Below are positions 1-7,904 of a stretch of DNA of 10,163 nucleotides, in pieces. The notes beneath the pieces are model-generated. The model did no database searches and was not told the origin of the DNA. It saw only the letters and a program-made list of their open reading frames with translations. This stretch comes from Gracilaria vermiculophylla (taxonomy: Eukaryota; Rhodophyta; Florideophyceae; Gracilariales; Gracilariaceae): positions 3,077,348 through 3,087,510 of the forward strand of contig JAHNZQ020003150.1 in NCBI GenBank assembly GCA_019155205.2. The letters are read 5' to 3'. The position numbers and the translations under genes are program-made. Position 1 is the stretch's first letter, and each line of letters begins with the position of its first letter.

Positions 1-591
1 TAAAAGTGAGTCTTTATCGGAGCTCAGTGGCGAATGGACGTCAACTGTTGAATCTGCAGCGGTGGTGGAGATTTCGAATGAACGGATTTGCGGTATTCCA
101 TCGCATGTCGTCGAGTCCTCCACGACCCCACATGCATTCGCTGTAATGAAACATGCTGTGATTTTGTCTTGCGACGTGGCGCAGGTATCACGTGTTTTGT
201 GCACGAATCCACCGCATGCCACGTGTTTACTCAACTGCAAAGCGTTCTCTATCAAGCTATCAACGGTAGTAAACGCTGACATGTTGCGTGGCACGAAATA
301 CGCGCTGGCCAATTGCTTCTCGCGCTCGTCATTTGGTTCTAGCATTGGACAATTAGCTTTTTCGCCATCACAAATCATCTTCAAAATCTGTCGATTCGAT
401 GCATGCGCAGCTAAGGCTATAGCTGTCACAAATTCCGGAACGTAGGTACTGCTCATGATATTTCTGAAGGGAGAACTGGATATGCCAACAAAAACTGATA
501 TGTCCAGAAATTTGTGGTTCAGACAGTAAACATAATGCTGACTCTTACGCGATTGAAGGCGTAGAAATTTCACAGCTCGCGCTTGTGCTGG
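1..591 (-). CDS. Partial open frame, unrecognised protein, runs off the left edge
   Basis: On the minus strand a frame stays open for 197 codons, from just after an in-frame TGA at 592-594 to the first base of the window, with no stop reached. The first ATG is at 456 (A at -3, a fair start context) and gives 152 codons to the edge. The 45 codons before it (beginning QARAVKFLRLQSRK) also look protein-like, with mixed hydrophobic and charged residues. They would be coding only if this is an internal exon; a CAG ending at 589 would supply an acceptor, but with a poor pyrimidine tract. GC content is higher than in the AT-rich DNA to the right. The middle holds several Cys (CGGFVHKTRDTC, then a TACF/NACG stretch), and the end is rich in Ser, Thr and Asp. 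I see no signal peptide, membrane segment or known family. It could be a host exon or a mobile-element gene. That the frame is coding is fairly likely; its function is unknown. Confidence 0.5.
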
Positions 592-1498
592 TCACCAGCG
601 CTGGCGCATCCCGCAAATAATAGAACTGTGTGTACTGTCTCTCCATCGATGGAGAGAAAGACACAGCAGTATATAACTGAAAAAAGCAATAAAATACTGT
701 CCTTGAAAATCAGAACTCTTCCTCTGTACACTATCATATTTATATATAATCAAAAATATTTAACAATGCCATTTATATACTTGTCATGAAATTACCGCAA
801 GTTTAATATAGAGAAATCTATGATCTTATTTTGAGATTGTGAAAAGGGATCTAGACCTTGCTAAGGTATTTTTATTCGCATTTGTTTTTAGCGGTTCGAC
901 AGTAGTTCTCGCTTTGTACGATGACAATAACAACCTGTTTTACAAAAGGGGGCAAACATCTGAAGTATAAGTCTTTGTTGGAAATGTATATATATTTTTA
1001 TTTTTATAATTATTTATGCATGATCTGGGCTTCTTCTAAAGTGATAAATATGAAACACCTCCCATGTGCGTTTCTCGTTAAATATTGCGATTCGAGTTGT
1101 TGTTTTGAAAAACAAAAGCACCGAAGTGCGCGATGTTCTTCGTGTGTCAAACTCTTTCTTGATTGCTACCGCAGTCGTGCAAATGCTTTTCTGCTCCCTG
1201 CCAGCAGTGGTGACAAGCAAATAGCTTTTCATCGCCACAATGCTCTATTATTCTCTGCCACAAAGAGCTAAACGCATTGCGAGGCAGAGGCGCTGATCAG
1301 CGTTGCCATCGAAGGATCACACGTGCTCTAGCGCGAGTTCTTGGAAACAGAAACGAAACGAAAATATTTTTCACTTCTGGCGGTTGCGTTCGCAAGCAAA
1401 ATTGCATTCGTGTCGGGGAGATTTTTGATTGAGGCGCAAAAGCGCAGCAAATCGAAATAAATTATCAGGAATGATGCGTTTCATATAGTCTTGTGATT
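592..1498. other. Non-coding stretch, mostly AT-rich
   Basis: No convincing gene is seen. The part at 660-1020 is strongly AT-rich and holds runs of T and TA. The part at 1060-1350 is GC-richer. Its short open frames on both strands (for example 1014-1238 minus and 921-1271 plus) overlap each other and resemble no family I know. A TATATA at about 670-675 could serve a minus-strand start near 456, but nothing else supports it. Confidence 0.4.
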
Positions 1499-1894
1499 TC
1501 AGGAGACGCCCTCCGATGAAAAAAAGTAGGATGCCCCCACCGAGTATAATCGTACCAATGACGCAAGCACACGCCCATCGCCGCCCGGCATGAACCTGGA
1601 CGAGAAAGCAGTCGGGCAACTCCCGCGCTCTTGTGCTGGCTCGCTGTATGTGTCGTTGAGAACCTGGATATGAAAGAAGTGTGGCTCGCACAGCGGACCA
1701 GCGCTCTAGAGCGCCGGAGTTGCTCAACAGGTTTTTCATACGGGGATACATGTGCCACTAGCCGCTCACGCAAAACCTCGTTATGGCCGCCGCTACTGCA
1801 TGTGCAATTTCCGTCTCCCTCCACCGTCACAAACCCTTGTAAGCGCTTGGGCGTGGCAACCACGCCGCCGATACGCCAGAAGATTCATGCCCAT
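1499..1894 (-). pseudogene. Decayed OTU-like cysteine protease domain
   Basis: OTU proteases are cysteine deubiquitinase-like enzymes; the hallmark is GDGNC with the catalytic Cys, then a region with HxxLRxxxVxH, and about 80-90 residues later a WGG/EL...LY block. Here one minus frame reads VTVEGDGNC (GDGNC at 1804-1818) followed closely by GGHNEVLRERLVAHV. A second frame, reached only by a frameshift, reads SRFMPGGDGRVLASLVRLYSV from about 1600 and ends in a TGA at 1499-1501. Upstream, from an ATG at 1894, a YRRRG segment lies in that second frame. The usual residues between GDGNC and the HNE block are shortened by roughly nine. The 71-codon distance from GDGNC to MPGGDG plus that deletion fits OTU spacing. 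At least two frame changes make an intact product unlikely. OTU domains occur both in host enzymes and in eukaryotic mobile elements; I cannot tell which this came from. The match is from memory of the motif, so confidence is moderate. Confidence 0.45.
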
Positions 1895-2222
1895 CAGTCG
1901 CACAACTCTGTGCAGAACAAATTTTGTGACTTAGTTCTACTCCAATCTAAATGACTGCATTCTTCGCGCCTCAGCGCATTCACAAACAAGTAGAGCCTGA
2001 GTTTTGTTATCCGGTCTCGCATCTTTAAAGTTGGCTCGCCTGTAGTATTTCGCATCAAACACTTTGCTTATTTTGCCGTGCGCGCCCAATGTCATCCTTA
2101 TTTTCAAACCCCCAGGCCCTTAATGGATTCGCCACCTGCCCGTTGTATGTAGCGTAGCCATCGACAGCAAAAGAATCGTGAAATAAAATCAAAAAAATGG
2201 CGTTGGCAGAAAAGCGCGCTAC
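1895..2222. other. Intergenic or intronic stretch, no gene seen
   Basis: No supported gene. On the minus strand the frame of the 2223-2347 block continues to a stop at 2104, but the added part (Phe- and Arg-rich) looks non-coding. A CAG at about 1910-1912, preceded by TTTGTTCTGCA on the minus strand, could be an acceptor. It does not give an open frame in phase with the 2223-2347 block. Confidence 0.35.
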
Positions 2223-2347
2223 CTTTCATGATCATTTCCAGGTGCTCTTCAGCGATTAAGTGTGGTACAATGAAGTTAACATATCGCAAGCCGCCCTTTA
2301 GAACTACAGTCTTAAGCTCAACATTTTTTAGATACACAAAAGGTTCA
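2223..2347 (-). CDS. Putative internal exon (possible third exon of gene A)
   Basis: A 125-nt minus-strand block is preceded by a good acceptor (GTTGTTTCAG, AG at 2348-2349) and followed by a weak donor (AAAG then GTAGCG, GT at 2222-2221). Its first base completes a codon left two-thirds finished by the 3316-3506 block: TG plus T gives Cys. It then reads EPFVYLKNVELK, continues through VVLKGGLRYVNFIVPHLIAE and ends EHLEMIMK, with one base left over. The composition is protein-like, with alternating hydrophobic residues suggesting beta strands. I recognise no domain. The link to gene A is inferred from strand, order and phase only; the block could be part of another gene or chance. Confidence 0.35.
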
Positions 2348-3315
2348 CTGAAACAACTTTGTCTAAAGACTGTGATTGTAACGAATGACTTTCTTTTTAC
2401 CAAACTCTATCGTGAGGTGCAGACCAAGTACGTATGTTACTTTGGTTCCAAAGTACTTCAAACATAGATCGGTATGGCGCTACATGATGCTTGATACATC
2501 GTTCTGATACAAGCCAAGACGCATCAAGGTCATCGAATATATGCCAGGACGCTATTCTATCGCAAATTCAAGGGACGACCACTTGCCATCGTAGCATTAG
2601 TAACATACAAAAGCATTGTTATTTAAAGGGGCAGACCTCCCTGGCCGTAGGCGATTCTGTTTGGTTTTAACTCACAATCTAGTTTCTGGACGTTTCTTAA
2701 CTAGCTTCTCTGGCGGGTCTCAATCGTGGCTCGTACAAACCACGTGTAGACGCTATGACTTGTTTTCTGCAGCGATGATGCGTTATGACGTTCATCGAAG
2801 CAACTTATAGTGCATTGCGTCTTACTGTGTCGCTCCATTCTTCAAATAGTTTTAGTGTGACAAGTACGGCTGCATAGTATCTACAATGCGCCAGCCCACT
2901 TTAACGATGCTAGTTGCTACGCTTTGCTTCCAAACATCTTTGAACTAGATTGTGTCTCGACGAACACCTGACTTTTTCACCAGTAAAAACCTTCTTTGAT
3001 TCTTCTCAATGATTATTTTGTCACATTATGTCTACTATAAAGGTTGTAAGCAAAAAGCAATATAGGTCTGATGATGATCTTTACCTCGAACTCAGCCTCT
3101 GGCATTTGATTGATTGATACAAATTTTGACCTGTTTCAAAGATACTGTGCGCAGTTACAAGCAGAACTGAGAACGTTTGAGGCCGATGTGAAGTGTTTTA
3201 TGCACCATGAGAAGATTCTCTCTAGGGTACCATAGTTTGAAGCGTTTTTGTTTCGAAAAAAATAAAACCAAGTGTTTTCGAGTGGGAACATTGTGATGAA
3301 CAAAGTCTTACTCAC
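2348..3315 (-). other. Candidate 968-nt intron between two exon-like blocks
   Basis: On the minus strand this interval starts with a near-ideal donor (GTGAGTAAG, GT at 3315-3314) and ends with TTGTTTCAG at 2356-2348. It is AT-rich and contains no supported gene on either strand; the short plus-strand frame at 2616-2810 has no recognisable content. If the flanking blocks are not exons, it is simply intergenic. Confidence 0.4.
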
Positions 3316-3506
3316 CATTTGCCATCTTTTTTGTTGTAGGCGCTATGGACTATCGCAGGTAGCTCTAACTTTACTTTGCTTACTTTCAAAAACTCAGAAA
3401 ATGTCCCTTTTAAACAGCCGAAGTGCATGCGCACCATACGCGTAAATAAGTCTTTGTTTTGATCCAAACGTGTTGAAAGCACAAAGAAGTTTATCTTTTT
3501 GAAATT
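3316..3506 (-). CDS. Putative internal exon (possible second exon of gene A)
   Basis: A 191-nt minus-strand block lies between an acceptor with a T-rich tract (CTTTTTTTGACC...GGGGACAG, AG at 3508-3507) and a donor that matches the consensus almost perfectly (AAATG then GTGAGTAAG). It is fully open: 63 codons plus two bases, reading NFKKINFFVLSTRLDQNKD, then a middle with MVRMHFGCLKGTF, and ending with SAYNKKDGK. It has one Cys and many Lys, unlike the Cys-rich gene A body, and matches no family I know. An internal AAA-GTAAGC is a possible alternative donor. It sits 65 nt beyond the gene A stop codon on the same strand, so it is most simply the next exon of gene A, joined after Cys304 through a 79-nt intron. 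An upstream exon elsewhere is also possible. Confidence 0.45.
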
Positions 3507-3585
3507 CTGTCCCCAACACAAGATAAGGTCAAAAAAAGCTCACAAGCATCAAGTATGTGAAAAAATGGTGCTACTTCTTTATTAC
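3507..3585 (-). other. Candidate 79-nt intron at the 3' end of gene A
   Basis: A GTAATA donor (GT at 3585-3584) follows the Cys304 codon of gene A directly, in phase 0. The interval ends in GGGGACAG after a T-rich stretch. If it is removed, the frame skips the gene A stop at 3571-3573 and enters the open 3316-3506 block. The donor is only fair, so retention, giving the 308-residue product, may be the main outcome. The proposed intron has the same length as the one in gene B. Confidence 0.35.
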
Positions 3586-4497
3586 ACACTCTGCAGAAAA
3601 ACGATCATATCGCCCAGTGCATGCTCCGCAGTTATCCATTTCAGCCAAGAACGCCTGTTTGGCAGGACATAGAAAACATGTTGCTGATCCTTGACGAGCG
3701 TAACTACCCCAGTGACATTGGTCGCAAAATTCTGCGTTGTATGTTCGACTAAAACTATTGTAGCCACATGGAACGCATTCGAAATCCCATTGTGCATACC
3801 TGCTTCCGGGTGGACATTTTCCACAACCTTTCAGGCTTTTAATGTACACTTCCTCAGATGCACACTCAATGCACTTGGTAGCTCCTGGTAGGGCGTAAGA
3901 ATTTGGACAGCAAGAATGGCATGAGAAATCAATATTGGGTACATCCATGAACTGGTTTGGGTAACAAACAAAACAACTTCTTGATACGCGATGGAAAAAT
4001 GTTCCTGCAGGGCAAATACCACATTTCCCGTCTGACATGAGTATTTGACCATGTGGACAAAAAGTGCACGAAGATGCACCATGCAGTGAGGAGCTGCCTA
4101 CAGGGCAGGGCAGACAGCTTAAACCGTGTTCCTGATCGTTATAGAACCCCGGGGAGCATTTCACACAGGTGTTGTAATCTGTGTAACGCATTCCTTTGCC
4201 ACAAAGACCGCAGGTGTTGTTCTCAAGCAAGACTAATCCAGCTGGGCATGAAATACATGAAACAGACCCGGTTTGCGAAAAAGTTCCAGACGGACATGGG
4301 TTACACTTCAACGAACCATAGTCAGATGTAAAGGTTCCCGGTTGGCATGGTTCGCAAAACGTCCAATTCCAACCGCAAGAAGTTCCTGGTGGACACGATT
4401 TGCAATCATGATATGAGGACGTCAGAGTGCACAGGTTACAGATTAAGACGTAGTAAAGGAACGCAAAGCGGAGCACAAACATGTGGGTCGTATTCAT
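3571..4497 (-). CDS. Gene A: secreted Cys-rich protein with ephrin-receptor-like repeats
   Basis: This encodes 308 residues. The ATG at 4497 was chosen because a signal peptide begins there: residues 1-28, hydrophobic core FVLRFAFLYYVLICNLCTL, cleavage near TSS/YHDC. The frame is open upstream to 4659, but that extra stretch is not signal-like. The start context has A at -3. The mature protein has 37 Cys in regular CxxC pairs about every 16 residues (first at Cys32-Cys35), with CPPGT, CPSGTFS and GSVSCISCP. This fits the ephrin-receptor-like / GCC2_GCC3 Cys-rich module found in animal extracellular proteins. Four 16-residue steps form a super-repeat of about 65 residues, starting near Cys84, Cys147, Cys212 and Cys277; the last copy is cut short by the stop. 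N-glycosylation sequons lie at Asn44 and Asn93. There is no membrane segment, so a soluble extracellular product is expected. It is divergent from gene B, its paralogue (about 63% identity). Ligand and role are unknown. Confidence 0.9.
   Translation of the reverse strand: MNTTHMFVLRFAFLYYVLICNLCTLTSSYHDCKSCPPGTSCGWNWTFCEPCQPGTFTSDYGSLKCNPCPSGTFSQTGSVSCISCPAGLVLLENNTCGLCGKGMRYTDYNTCVKCSPGFYNDQEHGLSCLPCPVGSSSLHGASSCTFCPHGQILMSDGKCGICPAGTFFHRVSRSCFVCYPNQFMDVPNIDFSCHSCCPNSYALPGATKCIECASEEVYIKSLKGCGKCPPGSRYAQWDFECVPCGYNSFSRTYNAEFCDQCHWGSYARQGSATCFLCPAKQAFLAEMDNCGACTGRYDRFSAECVIKK
3578..3583 (-). promoter_or_regulatory. AATAAA polyadenylation signal overlapping the gene A 3' end
   Basis: On the minus strand AATAAA occupies the Val-Ile-Lys codons just before the gene A stop codon and overlaps the candidate GTAATA donor. 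Cleavage 10-30 nt downstream would leave a very short 3' UTR after the stop at 3571. It is the only exact AATAAA I found on this strand close to the stop. Confidence 0.4.
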
Positions 4498-4548
4498 AAT
4501 GTGCGGATTTGTGGCGGTTTGGAGGGAAAACGTTGAGCATGGGAAATG

Positions 4549-4580
4549 GATGACTTGACCCTTATGTACCAGTTTCGGAG
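4549..4580 (-). promoter_or_regulatory. Gene A promoter block with CATAAG box, shared with gene B
   Basis: Read on the minus strand, this block runs CTCCGAAAC, TGGTACATAAGGG, TCAAGTCATC and lies 52-83 nt before the gene A ATG. It aligns, with two single-base gaps, with 6861-6894 upstream of gene B (CTCGGACTC, AAAACTTCATAAAACCC, ATGACATC). The CATAA core could act as a weak TATA box. The shared position and order make it a likely core promoter kept since duplication. Confidence 0.4.
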
Positions 4581-4597
4581 TAGTGGGTCTCGAACGC

Positions 4598-5700
4598 CTG
4601 TATTCAGCTTTTAGATGTACGTCCATAATTGAGTACATGTTATGTAAGAGGGAGAACATCTACAACAATGTCGACATTGGATTACAATTCGTGGGCCAGA
4701 ACAGAAATACTCATGATGGACTGTTCTGCGAAGCAAATTGCAACAGAAAAGTGTCGTTTGCATGAATTTTGCAACTCTCTTGAAGATGGCTTGTGCTGCA
4801 ATGCTTACTGATCGCACATCAGTTAAACTACTGTGTGCAATTTGAAATACACAACACATTCGTTTTGAGGGCAAGCGCTTGTGGAAAACTATAATCAAAG
4901 TAAAGAGAAAAGTGAATTTTTATTTTTAGTTTATTTATTTTCAGGTGCACACCCTCTTTGTTTTTTTGCACTGCAAAACTGACAAAACAAAATATGTTGC
5001 AGTAGTGTGGCAAGACTTTTTTTCTTGATTATTTCGAGTAAAATGCGTTATCTTAAACTAATATGAAATACAAGTTCTGTTGACCTATGTTTTTCTTTTT
5101 TGGCGAGAATCATGATTTGAAAAATATTCAAATGGCAAAAAAGTATAACAAAGATTCGGCTTGAAATGTAATCGATAGAAGATAAACTTGAGCCCCTTTG
5201 TATCAATATGAAATAAAAATCCATGCTTGATTTGAACTGCACAAGACCGTACAAAGCGCAATGAGTCTGATCTTGTCCGATAAGTGCTTGTGGTATCGAG
5301 GGCATGCAAAATTATTCAATATGATTGTAGCTGTCAAAAGACAAACACAACTTCCGTCGGCTCTATTCCCAATTTAGAGGCTATCATTTGCCCATTAAAC
5401 ATGCTTATGGGTTTGCTTCTTCTGCCGGTGCCAGCCGTGAAATCCAAGTAGAACAAGAGACGCTTCTGATGAAGAACTGATATATGTCTCGCGTAATGGC
5501 TTATGCATGAAATTTTATCTGTTTTTTCTGAATCGCCCCATCGGTATCATATATGAACTTCCTAAGAATTGTATTATCTATCGAATCAAATATATCACGC
5601 ATCGCATTCCTTTTGTTTTTGCATTCCAAAATTTTCCTGAATGCTAGTATGTTTTTTCGAGAGGGTTCTATTAAGAGAGAATACCAGTTTTTCTTCACTA

Positions 5701-5735
<35 letters not shown>

Positions 5736-6860
5736 CTTTCTGCAGGAGCGCCCCGTGAGAATGAGGCCCAAAAAATATTTGTAATGATGACGAAGATAAT
5801 TACTTGTAAATCCATGTGATGTACTTGGCTTGTTCAAACGCAACTGATACCAAAACAAGTAATAATTTCATTTTGGAACTTGTTATAGCAATTGTGAGGT
5901 TTTTAACGTCTTCAGTTTTATTTGCTCTCTGCTCAACAAGAATACGCCAAAAGCCTTTTCAAGAAGAAAACATCCTTATGCAAAATCTTTATTGATGATC
6001 TGGCAAGAGTTGCAAGCAGGATAAATCATCCTTTGAAAGAAAAGCACCCAGAATCCTTGCTGCCTAAAACAGAAAAGTCTAGTTTACAAAATCTTATTCG
6101 TACATGACCTACTTGTTGGGAACATATCCCTCCATTAAAAAAGATGTTCGTACTTCGCGACGCATCCAAAAGTCTGCACTGAAGGACAGGGCTATAGAGA
6201 CTTGAGGTCACAAATTAAGAGCACGAGTGGTAGGCACTAAAAACTGCATTATAATCGATCCCGCGTTTAGATTGTCGGAATATCGCTATGCGCGCCAGTG
6301 CTAGCGATCACGAAAACTACTTGAGATTTAAAAAACTTCTCCCATGACCAATAGAAGGGGACCATCTTCTGAGGTCGAGGGAGGCAGCAATGTGGTAGAT
6401 AGGCATGTAAAGTATGATACTATTTTGCACGTGACTAAATATAACTGCAGTAAATTAAATCTGGCGAGTAACTCCCGTTACAAAACAAAAAAAATATCTT
6501 AGCACCAGCAAAAGACACTGAATCTGACCCTCTGTCTTTGATGGCTGTAACAATTGTGGAAAAAGGTTGTTATATATTCAAATTAAGCTTCATCTGAGAT
6601 CCATATCCATAGTTTTAGCTTCCCATTTCACGAGAGTCATCCACTTAATGACGGTACGTGTGTAAGAATTTGTTCTGAATGGAAAGCAAACAAAGTTTTT
6701 TTTTCGTTCAGATTAACCGAGAACGTCTCCGTTTATGCAGGTATATACCCTGTTGCAATAAAGAGCTTCACAAATTACGTTCAATATCCACTTTCGGAAT
6801 GGTAAACTACATCCCAAGGTGCGTTACTTGAAATTTACTAAATTCACTATCTCAAACACT
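4598..6860. other. Intergenic region between divergent genes A and B
   Basis: About 2.3 kb with no supported gene. It becomes AT-rich from about 4880 and holds the microsatellite at 5704-5733. Short open frames (for example 5922-6107 plus, starting at TTG, Lys/Leu-rich) have no family match. At 6740-6762 a GTATATA box is followed closely by AATAAA (6757-6762), an arrangement seen in LTRs or at the 3' end of a short transcript. I found no terminal repeats or target-site duplication to support an LTR. Confidence 0.45.
5704..5733. repeat. (AT)15 microsatellite
   Basis: Thirty bases of perfect alternating A and T, read directly, lie in the AT-rich intergenic DNA between genes A and B. Such a tract is likely to vary in length between individuals. 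Confidence 0.95.
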
Positions 6861-6894
6861 CTCGGACTCAAAACTTCATAAAACCCATGACATC
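6861..6894 (+). promoter_or_regulatory. Gene B promoter block with CATAAAA box
   Basis: The block contains CATAAAA at 6877-6883, 71-77 nt before the gene B ATG, inside a segment that aligns with the one upstream of gene A. About 31 nt after the ATAAAA, CCACATT at 6907-6913 fits the general initiator pattern YYANWYY, which would put the transcript start at 6909 and give a 5' UTR of about 45 nt. The start site is inferred. Confidence 0.4.
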
Positions 6895-6953
6895 AACTAA
6901 TGAGAGCCACATTTTTCGTTCGTTAGTTTCATGCGCCCGAGAAACCCCTCACC

Positions 6954-7904
6954 ATGACCGAAGGATTCAAGTATTTTCTCTGCTCTGCATCCGTCTTTTT
7001 CCTTGCATTCATCTTTTACACTGATTCAGCGGCCATTTATCCCAAGTTTTATGACGACTGCGCAAATTGCCCCCCTGGAACCTTCTGCAGAAGTTTTAAA
7101 ACCAGTGATAGAACAAGTTGTGATTCATGTCTCCCCGGATCTTTTAAGTCCCACTATGGTCCAGAGCGGTGTGACGCATGTCCTTTGGGCACTTTTTCTT
7201 GGCATGGCTCTGAGTCATGTGTCACATGTCCAGAGGGACTAGTTCTCCTTGAAAACAATACATGCGGTCTTTGTGGCAAAGGAAAAGGCTACACGGATAA
7301 TAATATGTGCATTGAATGCAGTCCGGGTTTCTATAACGATAGAGAACACGGCTTAAGCTGTTTACCGTGCCCAATGGGCAGCGATTCGCTCGAAGGCGCA
7401 CATTCGTGCATTTTCTGCCCAGATGGTCAAGTGCTACTGTCAGACGGAAAATGTGGCATGTGCGATGCCGGGCGGTTTTATGATCGCCATTCTCGAAGAT
7501 GCATCGACTGTTACGGAAATCACTTCATGAATGTAACGAATATATCTCCTTCGTGCCATTTCTGTTGTGGTAATTCATACGCACTTCCGGGAGCAACAAA
7601 ATGCGTTGAATGTGCGCCTGGAGAAGTATTCCTGAAAACAAAAAACGATTGTGGGAAATGTCCGCCTGGAAGTAGGTATAAAAAATATGAGTTGGAATGC
7701 GAAAAATGTGGCTACAACAGTTTCAGTCAGGAAGTGAACGCAGGTGAATGTCATTCGTGTGCATTGGGAAGTTTTTCTCGTCCTGGATCAATAACATGCT
7801 TTTTATGTCCCGGCCGAGAGGTTTTTCTGGCTGACATAGATCATTGTGGACAATGTACGGGATGGTATAAGCCTTATTCGGCACAGTGCACAACAAGTGA
7901 GTAA
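6954..7904 (+). CDS. Gene B: secreted Cys-rich protein with ephrin-receptor-like repeats
   Basis: This encodes 316 residues. The start context CTCACCATGA is strong and opens a signal peptide (core FLCSASVFFLAFIFY, cleavage near DSA/A at residues 24-27). The mature part has 37 Cys with 17 CxxC pairs spaced 15-20 residues apart, beginning at Cys36-Cys39, with repeated CPxGT and GSxSCxxC motifs of the ephrin-receptor-like / GCC2_GCC3 type. A super-repeat of 63-65 residues starts at Cys92, Cys155, Cys220 and Cys285: C-x-x-G-x-x-x-L near its start, then CGxC about 12 residues on. The fourth copy is truncated. Sequons lie at Asn101, Asn193 and Asn196. From residue 56 on it aligns gap-free with gene A residues 48-308; its first module is four residues longer. 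No membrane segment is present, so a soluble extracellular role is likely; partners are unknown. The final codons AGT GAG TAA overlap a strong 5' splice site, so a spliced form may end differently. Confidence 0.92.
   Translation: MTEGFKYFLCSASVFFLAFIFYTDSAAIYPKFYDDCANCPPGTFCRSFKTSDRTSCDSCLPGSFKSHYGPERCDACPLGTFSWHGSESCVTCPEGLVLLENNTCGLCGKGKGYTDNNMCIECSPGFYNDREHGLSCLPCPMGSDSLEGAHSCIFCPDGQVLLSDGKCGMCDAGRFYDRHSRRCIDCYGNHFMNVTNISPSCHFCCGNSYALPGATKCVECAPGEVFLKTKNDCGKCPPGSRYKKYELECEKCGYNSFSQEVNAGECHSCALGSFSRPGSITCFLCPGREVFLADIDHCGQCTGWYKPYSAQCTTSE

Noticed and set aside
62..445. Plus-strand open frame of 127 codons
   Set aside because: It lies opposite the longer minus-strand frame at 1-591, which is open for 197 codons and looks more protein-like; the plus frame is probably a shadow.
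4498..4659. Longer gene A start at 4659, adding 54 residues
   Set aside because: The added part is basic and not signal-like, and a clear signal peptide begins at 4497. The shared promoter block also lies inside this stretch, so it is likely upstream DNA.
5922..6107. Plus-strand open frame, Lys/Leu-rich
   Set aside because: It has no ATG start (it begins at TTG), no good splice pair, no recognisable motif, and a length expected by chance in AT-rich DNA.
6730..6770. TATA box followed by AATAAA, as in an LTR
   Set aside because: No TG...CA terminal pair, no second copy, no target-site duplication and no primer-binding site were found around it.
3571..7904. TNF-receptor or EGF-like repeats as the identity of the Cys modules
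   Set aside because: EGF and TNFR modules have six Cys with other spacing. The steady CxxC every 16 residues with CPxGTFS and GSxSC fits ephrin-receptor-like repeats better.
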